DNA from: Pseudoduganella umbonata
GTDB lineage: Bacteria; Pseudomonadota; Gammaproteobacteria; Burkholderiales; Burkholderiaceae_D
Length of the DNA stretch: 64,000 bases
Assembly: GCF_014192225.1 (NCBI RefSeq)
Contig: NZ_JACHXS010000001.1
Coordinates: 1,018,440 to 1,082,439 of the forward strand
Reading direction: 5' to 3'
Under the pieces are notes generated by a model. The model was not told where the DNA came from. It saw nothing but the letters and a program-made list of their open reading frames with translations, and made no database searches. Below, in pieces: positions 54,201-63,632 of this stretch. Position numbers and translations under genes: made by a program. The first letter of the stretch is position 1. Every line of letters starts with the position of its first letter.

Positions 54201-55260
54201 TCAGGTTCGAGACCGTGAAGCCGGCCAGGCCCGCCTTCGGCTTGGCGCCGCGGCCCGTCGCGCCCTCGTCGCGGATCTCGCCGCCGGCGCCGGTGGAGGC
54301 GCCCGGGAACGGCGAAATCGCCGTCGGGTGATTGTGCGTTTCCACCTTCATCAGCGTATGGATCAGCTCCGTCGACGCGCCGTACTCGTGGCCTTCGCCG
54401 CGCGGATAAAAGCGCGTGACAGTAGCGCCTTCCATGATCGACGAATTGTCCGAATACGCGACGATGGTGCCCTTCGGCTGCTTCTCGTGCGTGTTCTTGA
54501 TCATCTTGAACAGCGAGCGCTCCTGCGCCACGCCATCGATGGTCCAGTCGGCGTTGAAGATCTTGTGGCGGCAGTGTTCCGAGTTCGCCTGCGCGAACAT
54601 CATCAGTTCCACGTCGGTCGGATTGCGCTTGGCTGCCGTGAAGGCATCGTTCAGGTAATCGATCTCGTCGTCCGACATCGCCAGGCCCAGCTCCGTGTTG
54701 GCGCGCACCAGCGCGTCGCGGCCATTGCCCAGCACATCCACGGTTTCCAGCGCCTTGCCTTCCAGGCTGCCGAACAGGCCGGCGGCCTGGCTCGCGTCGC
54801 GCAGCACCGATTCGGTCATGCGGTCGTGCAGCAGCGCGGCCACGGCCTGCGCCTGCTCGGCGTTCAGCCCCTTGGCGGCGCCCAGGCTCGTGCCCAGGAT
54901 GCCGCCCTTGAGCACCACGCGATACGCCACGCCACGCTCGACGCGATGGATATGCGTCATGCCGCAGTTGTGCACGATGTCCGTGGCCTTCGAGGCCCAT
55001 GGCGAAATCGTGCCGAAGCGCGGGATCACTACGAACGATTCGACGGCGCCGTCGCCTACGTCAGCCTGGGCCGGCTCGCCATAGGTCAGCAGGCCGTCCA
55101 GGCGCGCGCGATCCTCGGCGGACAGGTCGGACGGCGTGTCGACGAAGTGAACGTACCTGGCCTGGACCGCGGAGACGGCAGGAACCACGGCTTGCAGTTG
55201 GGTGAGAAGACGCTGGCTACGGAATGCGGACAGGGCGTTGGAGCCCGGGAGTATCAACAT
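51229..55260 (-). CDS. purL: Phosphoribosylformylglycinamidine synthase (large PurL)
   Basis: This 1343-residue fused enzyme converts FGAR to FGAM with glutamine and ATP in purine synthesis. An N-terminal PurS-like region is followed by two AIRS-type synthetase halves (with [20 protein letters not shown] at the ATP site) and the C-terminal class I glutaminase domain. The latter carries the nucleophile cysteine in GICNGCQMM and the His/Glu pair in the HGEGYAD region. Length and order are those of the proteobacterial single-chain form. A TATAAT box lies about 120 bp upstream on the minus strand. Confidence 0.97.
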   Translation of the reverse strand: MLILPGSNALSAFRSQRLLTQLQAVVPAVSAVQARYVHFVDTPSDLSAEDRARLDGLLTYGEPAQADVGDGAVESFVVIPRFGTISPWASKATDIVHNCGMTHIHRVERGVAYRVVLKGGILGTSLGAAKGLNAEQAQAVAALLHDRMTESVLRDASQAAGLFGSLEGKALETVDVLGNGRDALVRANTELGLAMSDDEIDYLNDAFTAAKRNPTDVELMMFAQANSEHCRHKIFNADWTIDGVAQERSLFKMIKNTHEKQPKGTIVAYSDNSSIMEGATVTRFYPRGEGHEYGASTELIHTLMKVETHNHPTAISPFPGASTGAGGEIRDEGATGRGAKPKAGLAGFTVSNLMLPDAVRPWENANDVTRVVTSKDGASEAAYGKPERIASPLQIMIDGPLGGAAFSNEFGRPVLGGYFRTYEQNVGHAVYGYHKPIMIAGGIGNISAQHTHKNDIPVGSLLVQLGGPGMRIGMGGSAASSMATGTNTADLDFDSVQRGNPEMERRAQEVINGCWQMGEHNPIISIHDVGAGGLSNAFPEITNDAKRGAIFDLRKVPLEESGMAPKEIWSNESQERYVLAIAPSDLDTFRALCERERCPFAVVGTATEERQLKLVDPDNGTSPVDMPMDVLLGKPPKMHRDVQHVAREYPAVDLTGVELEEAARRVLLQPTVGDKSFLITIGDRTVGGMSVRDQMVGPWQVPVGDCAVTTLSYEGYVGEAMAMGERTPLAVLGAPASGRMAVGETITNLAAAPIEDIAAIKLSANWMAACGQPGQDAALFDTVKAVGMDLCPALGISIPVGKDSLSMRTTWSDDGEQKAVMSPVSLIVSGFAPVYDVRKSLTPQIRTDLGETAIIVIDLGRGKNRMGASILSQVLGQLGNDVPDVDSADDLKGFFAAIQQLNRDGKLLAYHDRSDGGLYATLVEMAFAGRAGLSINLDMLTLEGEHAADWGDAKNWASQVGERRNELTLRALFSEELGAVIQVRAEDKSAVMDVLRSFNLGACSHIIGKPNDRGVIEFTRDAKLVYAKPRAELHRLWSETSWRISRMRENPATADQEYDRLLDEQDPGMTPKVTFDLNDNVAAPFLATGVRPRVAILREQGVNSHIETAWVMHQAGFAAVDVHMSDLIAGRVKLADFQGVIAVGGFSYGDVLGAGEGWAKSILFNPALSDQFAQFFGRSDTFGLGICNGCQMMSNLKSIIPGAQAWPKFTTNKSEKFEARFALVEVLDSPSIFFQGMAGTQTPIAIAHGEGYADFSQTGSLDEAIAAMRYVDNCGSATEAYPFNPNGSPRGITSVTTPDGRFTVLMPHAERVFRTVQHSWAPDGWNEDSPWMRMFRNARKFVG

Positions 55261-55376
55261 GGTTGGGAGCGAGTCGGTGCAGCGAGGCTGCGGATTAAGA
55301 AGAAAATGGGCACGGCAATGGAAACCACGGGCTCTCGAAGTGCGCCAGCGCTGAATGGGCTGGTTGATTTGCCGGC

Positions 55377-55405
55377 ATTATACCTGTTTCAACGTGTCTT
55401 TTATA
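55377..55405 (-). promoter_or_regulatory. Possible purL promoter
   Basis: On the minus strand a perfect TATAAT (55382-55377) is preceded at 17 bp by TATAAA (55405-55400), a poor match to TTGACA. The -10 is good, the -35 weak. An activator or another start site may be used. Confidence 0.35.
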
Positions 55406-55463
55406 GGGCGCCCCAGGCACCGACGGCAGTAATCGTGTCCAAGAGGAAAGAAACCGCGCCGAT

Positions 55464-55661
55464 TTAGTCGTAGCGCAGCGCCCCGATCGGGTCGAGCCGC
55501 GCCGCCTGCCGCGCCGGCATCGCGCCGAATACGATACCGACGCGGCCGGAAAACAGCAGGGCGAGCGCCACCGCCCACCACGGCACCACGCCGAACGAAA
55601 GTCCGGGACCTGCGACCGCAGCGCTCATCCCGTCGAGCGTAATGCTTGACAGCCATGGCAC
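55464..55661 (-). pseudogene. C-terminal remnant of a MacB/FtsX-type ABC permease
   Basis: About 65 codons remain, ending in the family hallmark [17 protein letters not shown] after one hydrophobic helix. MacB-type permeases are normally about 400 residues or more and carry an ATPase partner; neither the rest of the permease nor a partner is next to it. The remnant ends abruptly at the promoter region of the SPFH gene. It is probably what was left when that module, or a deletion, removed the rest. Confidence 0.75.
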
Positions 55662-55688
55662 GGAGATCTTAAAGTGATATCACTTTAA
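55646..55688 (+). promoter_or_regulatory. SPFH-gene promoter overlapped by a perfect 20-bp palindrome
   Basis: A consensus TTGACA (55646-55651) is followed after 18 bp by TAAAGT (55670-55675). The -10 and predicted start point fall inside TTAAAGTGATATCACTTTAA (55669-55688), a perfect 20-bp palindrome. A protein bound there would block the promoter. The module encodes its own ribbon-helix-helix protein, which is a natural candidate. The SPFH start codon is 30 bp downstream. Confidence 0.7.
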
Positions 55689-55718
55689 TATAACCGAAAC
55701 GCCACAGGAGAACACAGC

Positions 55719-56600
55719 ATGGCTGCACAGATCCGCCCAGAGGCCCGCAGGGAAACGCCCTTCACGTCGGTCAACGGTTACCTGGCAGCGGCGGGCGGCG
55801 TACTGCTCGTCGTCGCGGGCGCCCTCGCGCTGCGCGGCTTCCTGCTGCTGCCCGGCATCCTGCTGATCGCCGCCGGCGTTTTCCTCGCCGCCGGCCTGTA
55901 CATGCTGCAACCGAACGAAACCGCGATCCTGACGCTGTTCGGCAAGTACGTCGGCACCGACCGCACCGAGGGATTGCGCTGGGCTTTCCCGCTGTACCGC
56001 AAGCGCAAGCTGACGGTGCGCGCACGTAACCTGAACGTGGCCACGCTGAAGGTGAACGACAGGCGCGGCAATCCGATCGAGATCGGTGCCGCGGTGGTGT
56101 GGCGCGTGCAGGACACCGCGCAGGCCGTGTTCGAGGTCGACGATTTCGAGCGCTACGTCTCGATCCAGGCCGAGGCGGCGCTGCGCCACCTGGCCTCGCA
56201 ATATGCGTATGACGAAGCGGACGACCTGGCGACGGGAGAAACCACGCTGCGCGCCGGCGCCAACGAAGTCGCGCTGGCGCTGCGCGCCGAATTGTCGGCC
56301 CGCTTCGAGGCGGCGGGCGTGGAAACGGTCGATGCCAAGCTGACGCACCTGGCCTATGCCGCCGAAATCGCCCAGGTGATGCTGCGCCGCCAGCAGGCCG
56401 AGGCCATCATCAGTGCCCGCGCCAAGATCGTGCACGGCGCCGTCACGATGGTGGACGCGGCGCTGAAGGCGCTTGCCGAGCGCGACATCGTCGAACTCGA
56501 TCCCGAACGCAAGGCTGCGATGGTCAGCAACCTGCTCGTGGTGCTGTGCTCGGACCAGAATGCGCAACCGATCATCAACGCAGGCACGCTGTACAACTGA
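55719..56600 (+). CDS. SPFH/band-7 domain membrane protein
   Basis: This 293-residue protein has two closely spaced N-terminal hydrophobic helices (about 20-38 and 42-62) and then an SPFH domain (about 65-230) with NETAILTLFGKYVGT and VVWRVQDTAQAVFEVDDF, ending in a helical segment rich in Ala and Glu. Such proteins oligomerise at the inner membrane and organise membrane microdomains or protect partners from proteolysis. The specific client is unknown. It is paired with a small Arc-like protein gene 44 bp downstream. Confidence 0.88.
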   Translation: MAAQIRPEARRETPFTSVNGYLAAAGGVLLVVAGALALRGFLLLPGILLIAAGVFLAAGLYMLQPNETAILTLFGKYVGTDRTEGLRWAFPLYRKRKLTVRARNLNVATLKVNDRRGNPIEIGAAVVWRVQDTAQAVFEVDDFERYVSIQAEAALRHLASQYAYDEADDLATGETTLRAGANEVALALRAELSARFEAAGVETVDAKLTHLAYAAEIAQVMLRRQQAEAIISARAKIVHGAVTMVDAALKALAERDIVELDPERKAAMVSNLLVVLCSDQNAQPIINAGTLYN

Positions 56601-56644
56601 CGCCGTACCGCTGAAACACGTGCTGAAGAAGCGAACCGAAGCCC

Positions 56645-56836
56645 ATGGCAAGCCCTGGTAAAAAAGCCTATCCGTTGCGCATCGACCCGGCATTGTGGGC
56701 CGAGCTGCAGCGGCTGGCCGCGAACGACCTGCGCAGCGTGAACGCGGAAATCGAATACCTGCTGCGCGAGGCGCTGGCACGCCGCGGCATCAAGGTGCAG
56801 CCGCCCGCGCACCATCCGGATGAAGAACAAGGATGA
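56645..56836 (+). CDS. Arc-like ribbon-helix-helix DNA-binding protein
   Basis: This 63-residue protein has a short beta-strand (AYPLRID) followed by two helices (PALWAELQRLAANDL and SVNAEIEYLLREAL), the fold plan of Arc/MetJ dimeric repressors, and a His/Asp/Glu tail. It probably regulates its own operon, with the 20-bp palindrome at 55669 as the obvious site; alternatively it could be an antitoxin-like partner of the SPFH protein. The 3' end of the gene runs into a 13-bp tandem repeat. Confidence 0.85.
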   Translation: MASPGKKAYPLRIDPALWAELQRLAANDLRSVNAEIEYLLREALARRGIKVQPPAHHPDEEQG

Positions 56837-56876
56837 CGAACAAGGATGACAAACACGGATGACAAACACGGATGAC
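56825..56876. repeat. Tandem repeat, 13-bp unit, four copies
   Basis: Two copies of GAACAAGGATGAC are followed by two copies of AAACACGGATGAC without gaps. The first copy contains the stop codon of the ribbon-helix-helix gene. The array lies between that gene and the convergent 5-oxoprolinase gene; copy number could vary by slippage. Confidence 0.85.
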
Positions 56877-56888
56877 CAAGCGTGACGG

Positions 56889-59800
56889 TCAGTCTGGTTT
56901 GCCGTAGCCGCCACCACCCGGCGTTTCGATGACGAACACATCTCCCGGCGACATCGCCGTCTTGCCGATGTGCCCCAGTTCCTCGACGCTGCCGTCGGCC
57001 CGTTCCACGGTGTTCCTGCCCACGGCGCCCGGTGCGCCGCCGGCCATGCCGAACGGTGCGTAGGTACGGTTGTTCGACAGGATCGCCGCCGTCATCGGTT
57101 CCAGGAAGCGGATGCGCCGCACGCCGCCATTGCCGCCACGCCAGCGCCCGGCACCGCCGGAGCCGTGGCGGATCGCATAGCTGTCGAGACGTACCGGGAA
57201 GCGGAACTCGAGGATTTCCGGGTCGGTCAGCCGCGAGTTCGTCATATTGGTCTGGACCACATCGGTGCCGTCGAATCCGGGACCGGCACCGGAGCCGCCG
57301 CTGATCGTCTCGTAGTACTGGTGGCGGCTGCTGCCGAACGTGAAATTGTTCATCGTGCCCTGCGCCGCCGCCATGACGCCCAGCGCGCCATACAGCGCAT
57401 TGGTGATGCACGTCGACGTTTCGACATTGCCCGACACGACCGATGCCGGGTGCCGCGGATTGAGCATCGAGCCGGGCGGGATGATCACGCGCAGCGGCTT
57501 CAGGCAGCCGGCGTTCAGCGGGATGTCGTCGTCCACCAGCGTGCGGAACACGTACAGCACCGCAGCCATGCACACGGCGGAGGGCGCATTGAAGTTATTG
57601 TCCAGCTGGGTCGACGTTCCCGTGAAGTCGACCGTGGCTTTGCGCGCCACGACATCGACCGTGACGGCCACGCTGATCCGCGCGCCGTTATCCAGGTCCA
57701 CCGTGAACGCCCCGTCGCGCAGCGCGCCGATCACGCGCCGCACGGCTTCCTCCGCATTGTCCTGCACGTGGCCCATGTAGGCGCTCACCACGTCGAGCCC
57801 GAAGTGGGCCACCATGCGGCCAAGTTCCTCGACACCTTTCTGGTTCGCGGCGACCTGCGCGCGCAGGTCGGCAAGGTTCTGGTCCGGATTGCGTGCCGGC
57901 CAGCGCGCGCCCGACAGCAACGCGCGTGTTTCGGCCTCGCGCAGCACGCCGCCATCGACCAGCTTGAAATTGTCGATCAGCACGCCCTCCTCCTCGATCG
58001 TGCGCGAGTCGGGCGGCATCGAACCGGGCGTGGTGCCGCCGATATCGGCATGGTGGCCACGCGACCCGACATAGAACAGGATCGCGCTGCCAGCCGCATC
58101 GAACACCGGGGTGATCACCGTCACGTCCGGCAGGTGGGTGCCGCCGTTATACGGATCGTTCAGCATGTAGACGTCACCGGGCCGCATCGAGCTGGCATTG
58201 GCATGCATCACGCGCTTGATGCTTTCGCCCATCGAACCCAGGTGCACCGGCATGTGCGGCGCATTGGCGATCAGGTTGCCGGCGCCGTCGAAGATCGCGC
58301 AGGAGAAATCCAGGCGCTCCTTGATGTTGACCGAATGCGCGGTATTCTGCAGCCGCAACCCCATCTGCTCGGCGATCGACATGAACAGGTTGTTGAAAAT
58401 CTCCAGCATCACCGGATCCGCCGTGGTGCCGATCGCCCGGCGCTCGGGCAGCGCTTCGACGCGCGTCAACACCAGGTGGTCCTGCTGCGTCACCCGGGCC
58501 TGCCAGCCCGCCTCGACGACCGTGGTGGCATTGGCCTCGGCAATGATGGCCGGGCCGCGCAGCACGTCGCCGGCGAGCAGCCCGGCGCGCCGGTACAACG
58601 CCGTATCGCGCCATCCGCCGGCGCTGTACATCGGCACGACACGGTCGGGCCGCACCGCGCCATCGCGCTGCCGCTCTGGCATCACCGTCTCGGCCGGCGC
58701 ATCGGACCGGCCGATCGCTTCCACCGACACCGCCTCGACAATCAGCGCGCGGTCCGGCATCAGGAACGAAAAGCGCTTTTTGTAGGCTTCCGCAAAATCC
58801 GCGCGCATACCCTGCTCGTCGCCGAACGGTACGGCCAGCGCGGAGTCGGTCCCTTCATAGCGCAGCAGCACGCGGCGTACCGTGACGATGCGGTCCGCAC
58901 CCACGCCCTGTTTTTGCAGCTCGGCGCGGGCATCGTTCGCCAGCGTATCGAGCGCCGCCGCCAGCGCCGGGTGCATGGCGCCCTCCAGCCGGCTCTCGAC
59001 GGCCTGCTCGCGCATCGCCACCTGGTCCGCCAGTCCCATGCCATAGGCGGACAGCACGCCGGCCAGCGTGTGGATGAATACCGTCTTCATGCCCAGCGCG
59101 TCGGCCACCAGGCAGGCATGCTGGCCGCCGGCGCCGCCAAAGCTCGTCAGCGCATATTCCGTCACGTCGTGGCCACGCTGCACCGAGATCTGCTTGATCG
59201 CGTTGGCCATGTTGCCGACGGCGATCTCGATGAAGCCGGCGGCAAGCTGCTCCGGTGTCGTGACCGCGCCGCCGGCCCGGGCGATCTCGCCGGCCAGCGC
59301 CGCGAAACGATCGCGCACCGTCTCCGCATCGAGCGGCTGGTCGCCATCAGGGCCGAACACATGGGGAAACTCGCCAGGCTGCAGCTTGCCCAGCATGACA
59401 TTGCAGTCGGTGACGGCCAGCGGCCCGCCGCGGCGATAACTGGCCGGCCCCGGGTCGGCGCCGGCACTGTCCGGTCCCACGCGCAGCCGGCTGCCGTCGA
59501 AATGCAGGATCGAACCGCCGCCGGCCGCCACCGTGTGGATGCTCATCATCGGCGCGCGCATGCGCACGCCCGCGACCTGCGTTTCAAACACGCGTTCGAG
59601 CTCGCCCGCGTAATGCGACACATCGGTCGAGGTGCCGCCCATGTCGAAGCCGATCACCTTGTCGAACCCGGCCAGCCGGCTCGCCCGCACCATGCCGACG
59701 ATGCCGCCGGCGGGTCCGGACAGGATGCTGTCCTTGCCCTGGAACGCCAGCGCGTCCGTCAGTCCGCCGTTGGACTGCATGAACTGCAGGTTCACGCCCG

Positions 59801-60485
59801 GCAGTTCGGCGGCGACCTGGTCGACGTAGCGGCGCAGGATCGGCGACAGGTAGGCATCGACCACCGTCGTGTCGCCGCGGGCGACGAATTTCATCAGCGG
59901 ACTGGCTTCATGCGAGACCGAGACCTGGGTATAGCCCAGTTCCCGGGCGATGCGGGCCACCGCCGCTTCATGCGCCGTGTAACGGTAGCCGTGCATGAAG
60001 ACGATCGCCAGCGACCGGTAGCCCCGCTCGTACGCGGCTTGCAATCCGGCGCGTGCCGCCGTGCCGTCGAGCGGCAATACGATTTCGCCATGCGCGCCCA
60101 TGCGTTCATCGACCTCGACCACGTGCCCGTACAGCAGCTCGGGCAGCACGATATGGCGGTCGAACAGGCGCGGGCGGTTCTGGTAGGCGATGCGCAACGC
60201 GTCGCCGAAGCCCCTGGTCACAGCCAGCACGGTGGGCTCGCCCTTGCGTTCGAGCAGCGCGTTGGTCGCCACGGTAGTGCCCATCTTGACGGCACCGACC
60301 ACGCCCGGCGGCACGGCGTCGCCGGCGCCGATGCCGAGCAGGTGGCGGATGCCGGCCAGCGCGGCGTCGCGATAGCGTCCCGGGTTCTCGGACAGCAGCT
60401 TGTGCGTGACGAGCGCGCCGTCCGGCCGCCGCGCGACGATGTCCGTGAAGGTGCCACCCCGATCGATCCAGAATTGCCAGTCCAT
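56889..60485 (-). CDS. 5-oxoprolinase (ATP-hydrolysing), fused HyuA/HyuB type
   Basis: This 1198-residue enzyme opens 5-oxo-L-proline to glutamate at the cost of ATP. The N-terminal HyuA-like half (about 1-690) has [33 protein letters not shown] and [19 protein letters not shown]; the C-terminal HyuB-like half (about 700-1198) has [25 protein letters not shown] and a glycine-rich GGGGYG end. The fused order and length fit eukaryotic-type OPLAH and its bacterial relatives. The ATG at 60485 has GGGAGCGGG ahead; the frame extends far upstream but without family sequence. Hydantoinase activity is a less likely alternative. Confidence 0.92.
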   Translation of the reverse strand: MDWQFWIDRGGTFTDIVARRPDGALVTHKLLSENPGRYRDAALAGIRHLLGIGAGDAVPPGVVGAVKMGTTVATNALLERKGEPTVLAVTRGFGDALRIAYQNRPRLFDRHIVLPELLYGHVVEVDERMGAHGEIVLPLDGTAARAGLQAAYERGYRSLAIVFMHGYRYTAHEAAVARIARELGYTQVSVSHEASPLMKFVARGDTTVVDAYLSPILRRYVDQVAAELPGVNLQFMQSNGGLTDALAFQGKDSILSGPAGGIVGMVRASRLAGFDKVIGFDMGGTSTDVSHYAGELERVFETQVAGVRMRAPMMSIHTVAAGGGSILHFDGSRLRVGPDSAGADPGPASYRRGGPLAVTDCNVMLGKLQPGEFPHVFGPDGDQPLDAETVRDRFAALAGEIARAGGAVTTPEQLAAGFIEIAVGNMANAIKQISVQRGHDVTEYALTSFGGAGGQHACLVADALGMKTVFIHTLAGVLSAYGMGLADQVAMREQAVESRLEGAMHPALAAALDTLANDARAELQKQGVGADRIVTVRRVLLRYEGTDSALAVPFGDEQGMRADFAEAYKKRFSFLMPDRALIVEAVSVEAIGRSDAPAETVMPERQRDGAVRPDRVVPMYSAGGWRDTALYRRAGLLAGDVLRGPAIIAEANATTVVEAGWQARVTQQDHLVLTRVEALPERRAIGTTADPVMLEIFNNLFMSIAEQMGLRLQNTAHSVNIKERLDFSCAIFDGAGNLIANAPHMPVHLGSMGESIKRVMHANASSMRPGDVYMLNDPYNGGTHLPDVTVITPVFDAAGSAILFYVGSRGHHADIGGTTPGSMPPDSRTIEEEGVLIDNFKLVDGGVLREAETRALLSGARWPARNPDQNLADLRAQVAANQKGVEELGRMVAHFGLDVVSAYMGHVQDNAEEAVRRVIGALRDGAFTVDLDNGARISVAVTVDVVARKATVDFTGTSTQLDNNFNAPSAVCMAAVLYVFRTLVDDDIPLNAGCLKPLRVIIPPGSMLNPRHPASVVSGNVETSTCITNALYGALGVMAAAQGTMNNFTFGSSRHQYYETISGGSGAGPGFDGTDVVQTNMTNSRLTDPEILEFRFPVRLDSYAIRHGSGGAGRWRGGNGGVRRIRFLEPMTAAILSNNRTYAPFGMAGGAPGAVGRNTVERADGSVEELGHIGKTAMSPGDVFVIETPGGGGYGKPD

Positions 60486-60561
60486 GCCCGCTCCCGCAGT
60501 CAAAAGTGCCAGATGTGCAAAAGACGCTATTCTATCGGCTTGTTCTTCCTGCGAGGCCGCG

Positions 60562-62091
60562 ATGAATCCCCTGTACAGCGTTGTCCAGATCCGCGACGTC
60601 GAACGCCTTGCGGCCTCCGGGCTGCCGAAGGGCATGCTGATGGAACGCGCCGGCCGCGCAGCCGCCGGCGTGGCGCTCGACCTGCTGCCGTTCGACACGC
60701 CGCGCGCGCAGGTGCTGGTACTGGCGGGGCCGGGCAACAATGGCGGGGACGCGTTCGAGGTTGCCGCCAACCTTGCCGATGCCGGCGCGCACGTATCGGT
60801 CGTGCACATCGCTCCCACCGGTCCCACTGCCGCCGAGCGTGACCGAGCGCTGGAGCGGGCCCGGGCCAGTAAGGCGCGCTTCGCCGACCTGGCGGCGGCC
60901 GACATCGCGGCCGCCGACTGGGACCTCGTGGTGGACGGCCTGTTCGGCATCGGCCCGCGGCGTCCGCTCGATGGCGCGCCAGGCTTGCTGGTCGACGCGG
61001 TCAACACGCTGGCCTGTCCGGTGCTGGCGCTGGACGTGCCGAGCGGGCTCGATGCGGATACCGGCTGCGTCGTCGGTCCGCAGGGCCGCGCGGTGCGGGC
61101 CTCGCACACGGTCACCTTCATCGGCGACAAACCGGGCCTGCATACGTGCGATGGCCGCGACCATGCGGGCAACATCATCGTGGCCGGCCTCGACCTCGCC
61201 CCGACGCTGCTGCCGGCGGCCACCATGCACCTGAACGACCCGGCATTCTTTGCGCGGCAGGCGCGCACGCGGCGGCACAACAGCCACAAGGGCAGCTACG
61301 GCAATGTCTTCGTGCTCGGTGGTGCGCCGGGCATGGCGGGCGCGCCCGTGCTGGCTGGCCGCGCCGCGCTGCATGCCGGCGCCGGCCGGGTTTACCTGTG
61401 TTTTGCCGGCGCGCCGCTGGCGGTGGATGCGGGCCAGCCCGAACTGATGTGCCGCGCCGCACGCGACGTCGATTTTACGGCGGGCGTCACAGTGGCGGGA
61501 CCGGGGCTCGGCGGCGACGAAGAGGCGGCGCGGCTGCTGGCGGGTGCCGTCGCATCGCACCAGCCGCTGCTGCTCGACGCCGATGCGCTGAACCTGCTGG
61601 CCGCCGACGCGTCACTGGGCCTCGCGGTGGCGCAACGCACGGCGCCCACCCTGGCCACACCGCATCCGCTGGAAGCGGCGCGCCTGCTGGACACCACGAT
61701 CGGCGCCGTACAGGCCGACCGTCCGGCGGCGGCGCGCATGCTGGCGCAACGCTTCAATGCCTGCGTGGTGCTGAAAGGATCGGGCACGGTGGTCGCCGCG
61801 CCGGATGGCCGGATCGCGATCAACCCGACCGGCAATGCGGGCCTGGCCACGGCGGGCACCGGCGACGTGCTGGCGGGACTGGCCGGCGCGCTGCTGGCAC
61901 AGGGCTGGCCGGCATGGGAAGCCGCACTGGCCGCGGTCTGGCTGCACGGCATCGCGGCGGACATGCTGGTGGCCGAAGGCACCGGCCCGATCGGCCTGAC
62001 CGCGACTGAACTGATTGCAACGATTCGCGTGGCGCTGAACCGCCTGGTAGCGCAGCAGGCTGTGCCGCGCGCGGCACAGCCTTCGTCCTGA
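60562..62091 (+). CDS. nnr: Bifunctional NAD(P)H-hydrate epimerase/dehydratase (Nnr)
   Basis: This 509-residue metabolite-repair enzyme has an N-terminal epimerase domain (about 1-215, with [13 protein letters not shown]) that interconverts R- and S-NAD(P)HX. A C-terminal ribokinase-like dehydratase (about 230-500) follows, with [12 protein letters not shown], the nucleotide-binding [13 protein letters not shown] and [19 protein letters not shown]; it restores NAD(P)H using ADP or ATP. The ATG at 60562 gives the normal N-terminus. It is divergent from the oxoprolinase gene, with only 76 bp between them. Confidence 0.95.
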   Translation: MNPLYSVVQIRDVERLAASGLPKGMLMERAGRAAAGVALDLLPFDTPRAQVLVLAGPGNNGGDAFEVAANLADAGAHVSVVHIAPTGPTAAERDRALERARASKARFADLAAADIAAADWDLVVDGLFGIGPRRPLDGAPGLLVDAVNTLACPVLALDVPSGLDADTGCVVGPQGRAVRASHTVTFIGDKPGLHTCDGRDHAGNIIVAGLDLAPTLLPAATMHLNDPAFFARQARTRRHNSHKGSYGNVFVLGGAPGMAGAPVLAGRAALHAGAGRVYLCFAGAPLAVDAGQPELMCRAARDVDFTAGVTVAGPGLGGDEEAARLLAGAVASHQPLLLDADALNLLAADASLGLAVAQRTAPTLATPHPLEAARLLDTTIGAVQADRPAAARMLAQRFNACVVLKGSGTVVAAPDGRIAINPTGNAGLATAGTGDVLAGLAGALLAQGWPAWEAALAAVWLHGIAADMLVAEGTGPIGLTATELIATIRVALNRLVAQQAVPRAAQPSS

Positions 62092-62095
62092 GCCG

Positions 62096-62851
62096 TTACA
62101 CGAGCCGCCCGGCGGCGATCGTGATCGTGCGGCCGCAGCGGGCAGCCATGGCCGGGTCGTGCGTCACCAGCACCAGCGTGGAACCATGCTCGCGATTGAG
62201 CTCGAACATGAGCGCTATCACCGCTTCGCCGGTGGCGGCATCGAGGCTGCCGGTCGGCTCGTCCGCCAGCAGCAGCGGCGGCTGCGTGACGAACGCACGG
62301 GCCAGCGCCACGCGCTGCTGCTCGCCGCCGGACAGGTACTTCGGGTAATGTTTCAGCCGGCTGGACAGCCCGACCCGGCCCAGCATTGCCTCGGCCTTCG
62401 GCCGCGCGTCGCCATCGCCGGCCAGTTCCAGCGGCAGCATCACGTTCTCCACCGCCGTCAGGTGCGGCAGCAGCTGGAACGACTGGAACACGAATCCCAG
62501 CTTGGCCTTGCGCAGTGAGGCGCGGCCGTCTTCATCGAGCGCGAAGATATCGGTGCCGTCGATCAGCACCTTGCCGTCGCTCGGCGTATCCAGCCCCGCC
62601 AGGAGACCGAGCAGCGTGGACTTGCCCGAACCCGACGCGCCGACGATTGCCAGCGTCTCGGCCTTTTGCACGGTAAAATCCACGCTGTGCAAAATGGTCA
62701 GCTCGCCGCTGGCATCGGCCACGCGCTTGGTCAGGCCCGTTACCGCGATCGCGGCCGCGTCGCCCGAAGCCGTGGCAGGATGCCGGCCCCTGTTATCCGA
62801 TGCAGGCGAGTCTGGAATGAAATTGGCGGTCGCGTGAGGAAAATCTGGCAT
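62096..62851 (-). CDS. ABC transporter ATP-binding protein, YbbA/LolD-like
   Basis: This 251-residue ATPase has Walker [10 protein letters not shown], signature [15 protein letters not shown] and Walker B LLADEPTGSLD. The relation to tesA (divergent) is the one known for ybbA-tesA in many proteobacteria; the YbbP permease partner is not next to it. The first 35 or so residues are not family-like, so the true start may be further in. As written, its ATG (62851) overlaps the tesA ATG on the other strand within one CATG. Confidence 0.88.
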   Translation of the reverse strand: MPDFPHATANFIPDSPASDNRGRHPATASGDAAAIAVTGLTKRVADASGELTILHSVDFTVQKAETLAIVGASGSGKSTLLGLLAGLDTPSDGKVLIDGTDIFALDEDGRASLRKAKLGFVFQSFQLLPHLTAVENVMLPLELAGDGDARPKAEAMLGRVGLSSRLKHYPKYLSGGEQQRVALARAFVTQPPLLLADEPTGSLDAATGEAVIALMFELNREHGSTLVLVTHDPAMAARCGRTITIAAGRLV

Positions 62852-63632
62852 GGTTGAAGGTCTGCTTGGCTTGGTTGATCAGGTAATGTGGCAAATCCGG
62901 TCGCAAATCCGGTCGCAAATTCGGTGGCAAATAAGGTCGCGAATTGGGTCGCAAATACGGTCGCGAATTCAGTCGCAAATTCAGTTGCAAATTCGGTCGC
63001 GGATCGGCTCGCGGTTCTGCGCGTGTCTCGGTGCCATGCTGCTGCTGTGGGGCAGCCCGGCGATCGCCTATTCTGCCCCAAAAACGCTGCTCGTGGTGGG
63101 CGACAGCCTGTCTGCCGAATACGGCCTGGCGCGCGGCACCGGCTGGGTCGCGCTGCTCGAGCGCAAACTGCAGGCGCAGAAGCTCGACATTCGCATCGTC
63201 AACGCCAGCGTCAGCGGGGAGACCACCAGCGGCGGCCGTACGCGGCTTCCGGCGCTGCTGACGAAGCACCAGCCCGACTATGTGGTGCTGGAACTGGGCG
63301 CTAACGACGGTTTGCGTGGCTTGCCGGTGCCATCGGCGGACAGCAACCTGCGGGCGATGGTAAAGCAGGCCCGCGACGCCGGTGCGCGCGTGCTGCTGGT
63401 CGGCATCCGCATCCCGCCGAATTACGGCCGCGATTATTCGGAAAAATTCTTCGCCATGTACCACGCGATCAGCCGCGACGAGAAGGTCGCACTCGCACCT
63501 TTCATGCTCGACGGCGTGGCCGAGAAAACGGAAATGTTCCAGGCCGACCGCATCCACCCGCTGGCCAGCGCCCATCCGATCATCCTGAACAACATCTGGC
63601 CACACCTGCTTCCCATCCTAAGGACGAAATGA
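62850..63632 (+). CDS. tesA: Multifunctional acyl-CoA thioesterase I / lysophospholipase TesA
   Basis: This SGNH-family esterase has block I VVGDSLSAEYGL with the nucleophile serine, a block II glycine, block III LGANDGLRG and block V DRIHPLA with Asp/His. It cleaves acyl-CoA, lysophospholipid and ester substrates in the periplasm. The hydrophobic signal core is CLGAMLLLWGSPAIA. Unusually, the stretch before it is encoded by a 12-bp minisatellite, giving a run of IRS/QIQ-type residues. Possible starts are ATG 62850, ATG 62886 or a TTG near 62985; the last would give a normal signal peptide. The stop overlaps the mnmH start. Confidence 0.9.
   Translation: MVEGLLGLVDQVMWQIRSQIRSQIRWQIRSRIGSQIRSRIQSQIQLQIRSRIGSRFCACLGAMLLLWGSPAIAYSAPKTLLVVGDSLSAEYGLARGTGWVALLERKLQAQKLDIRIVNASVSGETTSGGRTRLPALLTKHQPDYVVLELGANDGLRGLPVPSADSNLRAMVKQARDAGARVLLVGIRIPPNYGRDYSEKFFAMYHAISRDEKVALAPFMLDGVAEKTEMFQADRIHPLASAHPIILNNIWPHLLPILRTK
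62888..63019. repeat. 12-bp minisatellite, eleven degenerate copies
   Basis: Ten consecutive units match GTCGCAAATTCG with one to four changes (62888-63007), and an eleventh (63008-63019) is more degraded. The unit length is a multiple of three, so copy-number change would not shift the tesA frame. It occupies the 5' end of tesA, or its leader if translation starts later, and lies 37 bp from the divergent ABC gene start. Confidence 0.92.

Noticed and set aside
51307..55467. A very long open frame on the plus strand opposite purL (and similar ones opposite the oxoprolinase, comEC and lol genes)
   Set aside because: It is rich in Arg, His and Gln, has no domain character, and lies fully antisense to a well-conserved gene; this is the usual effect of high GC at third codon positions.
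55651..55668. A sigma-54 promoter beginning at ATGGCACGGAG upstream of the SPFH gene
   Set aside because: The TGGCACG half matches, but no GC occurs at the -12 position ten bases later; a sigma-70 layout fits better.
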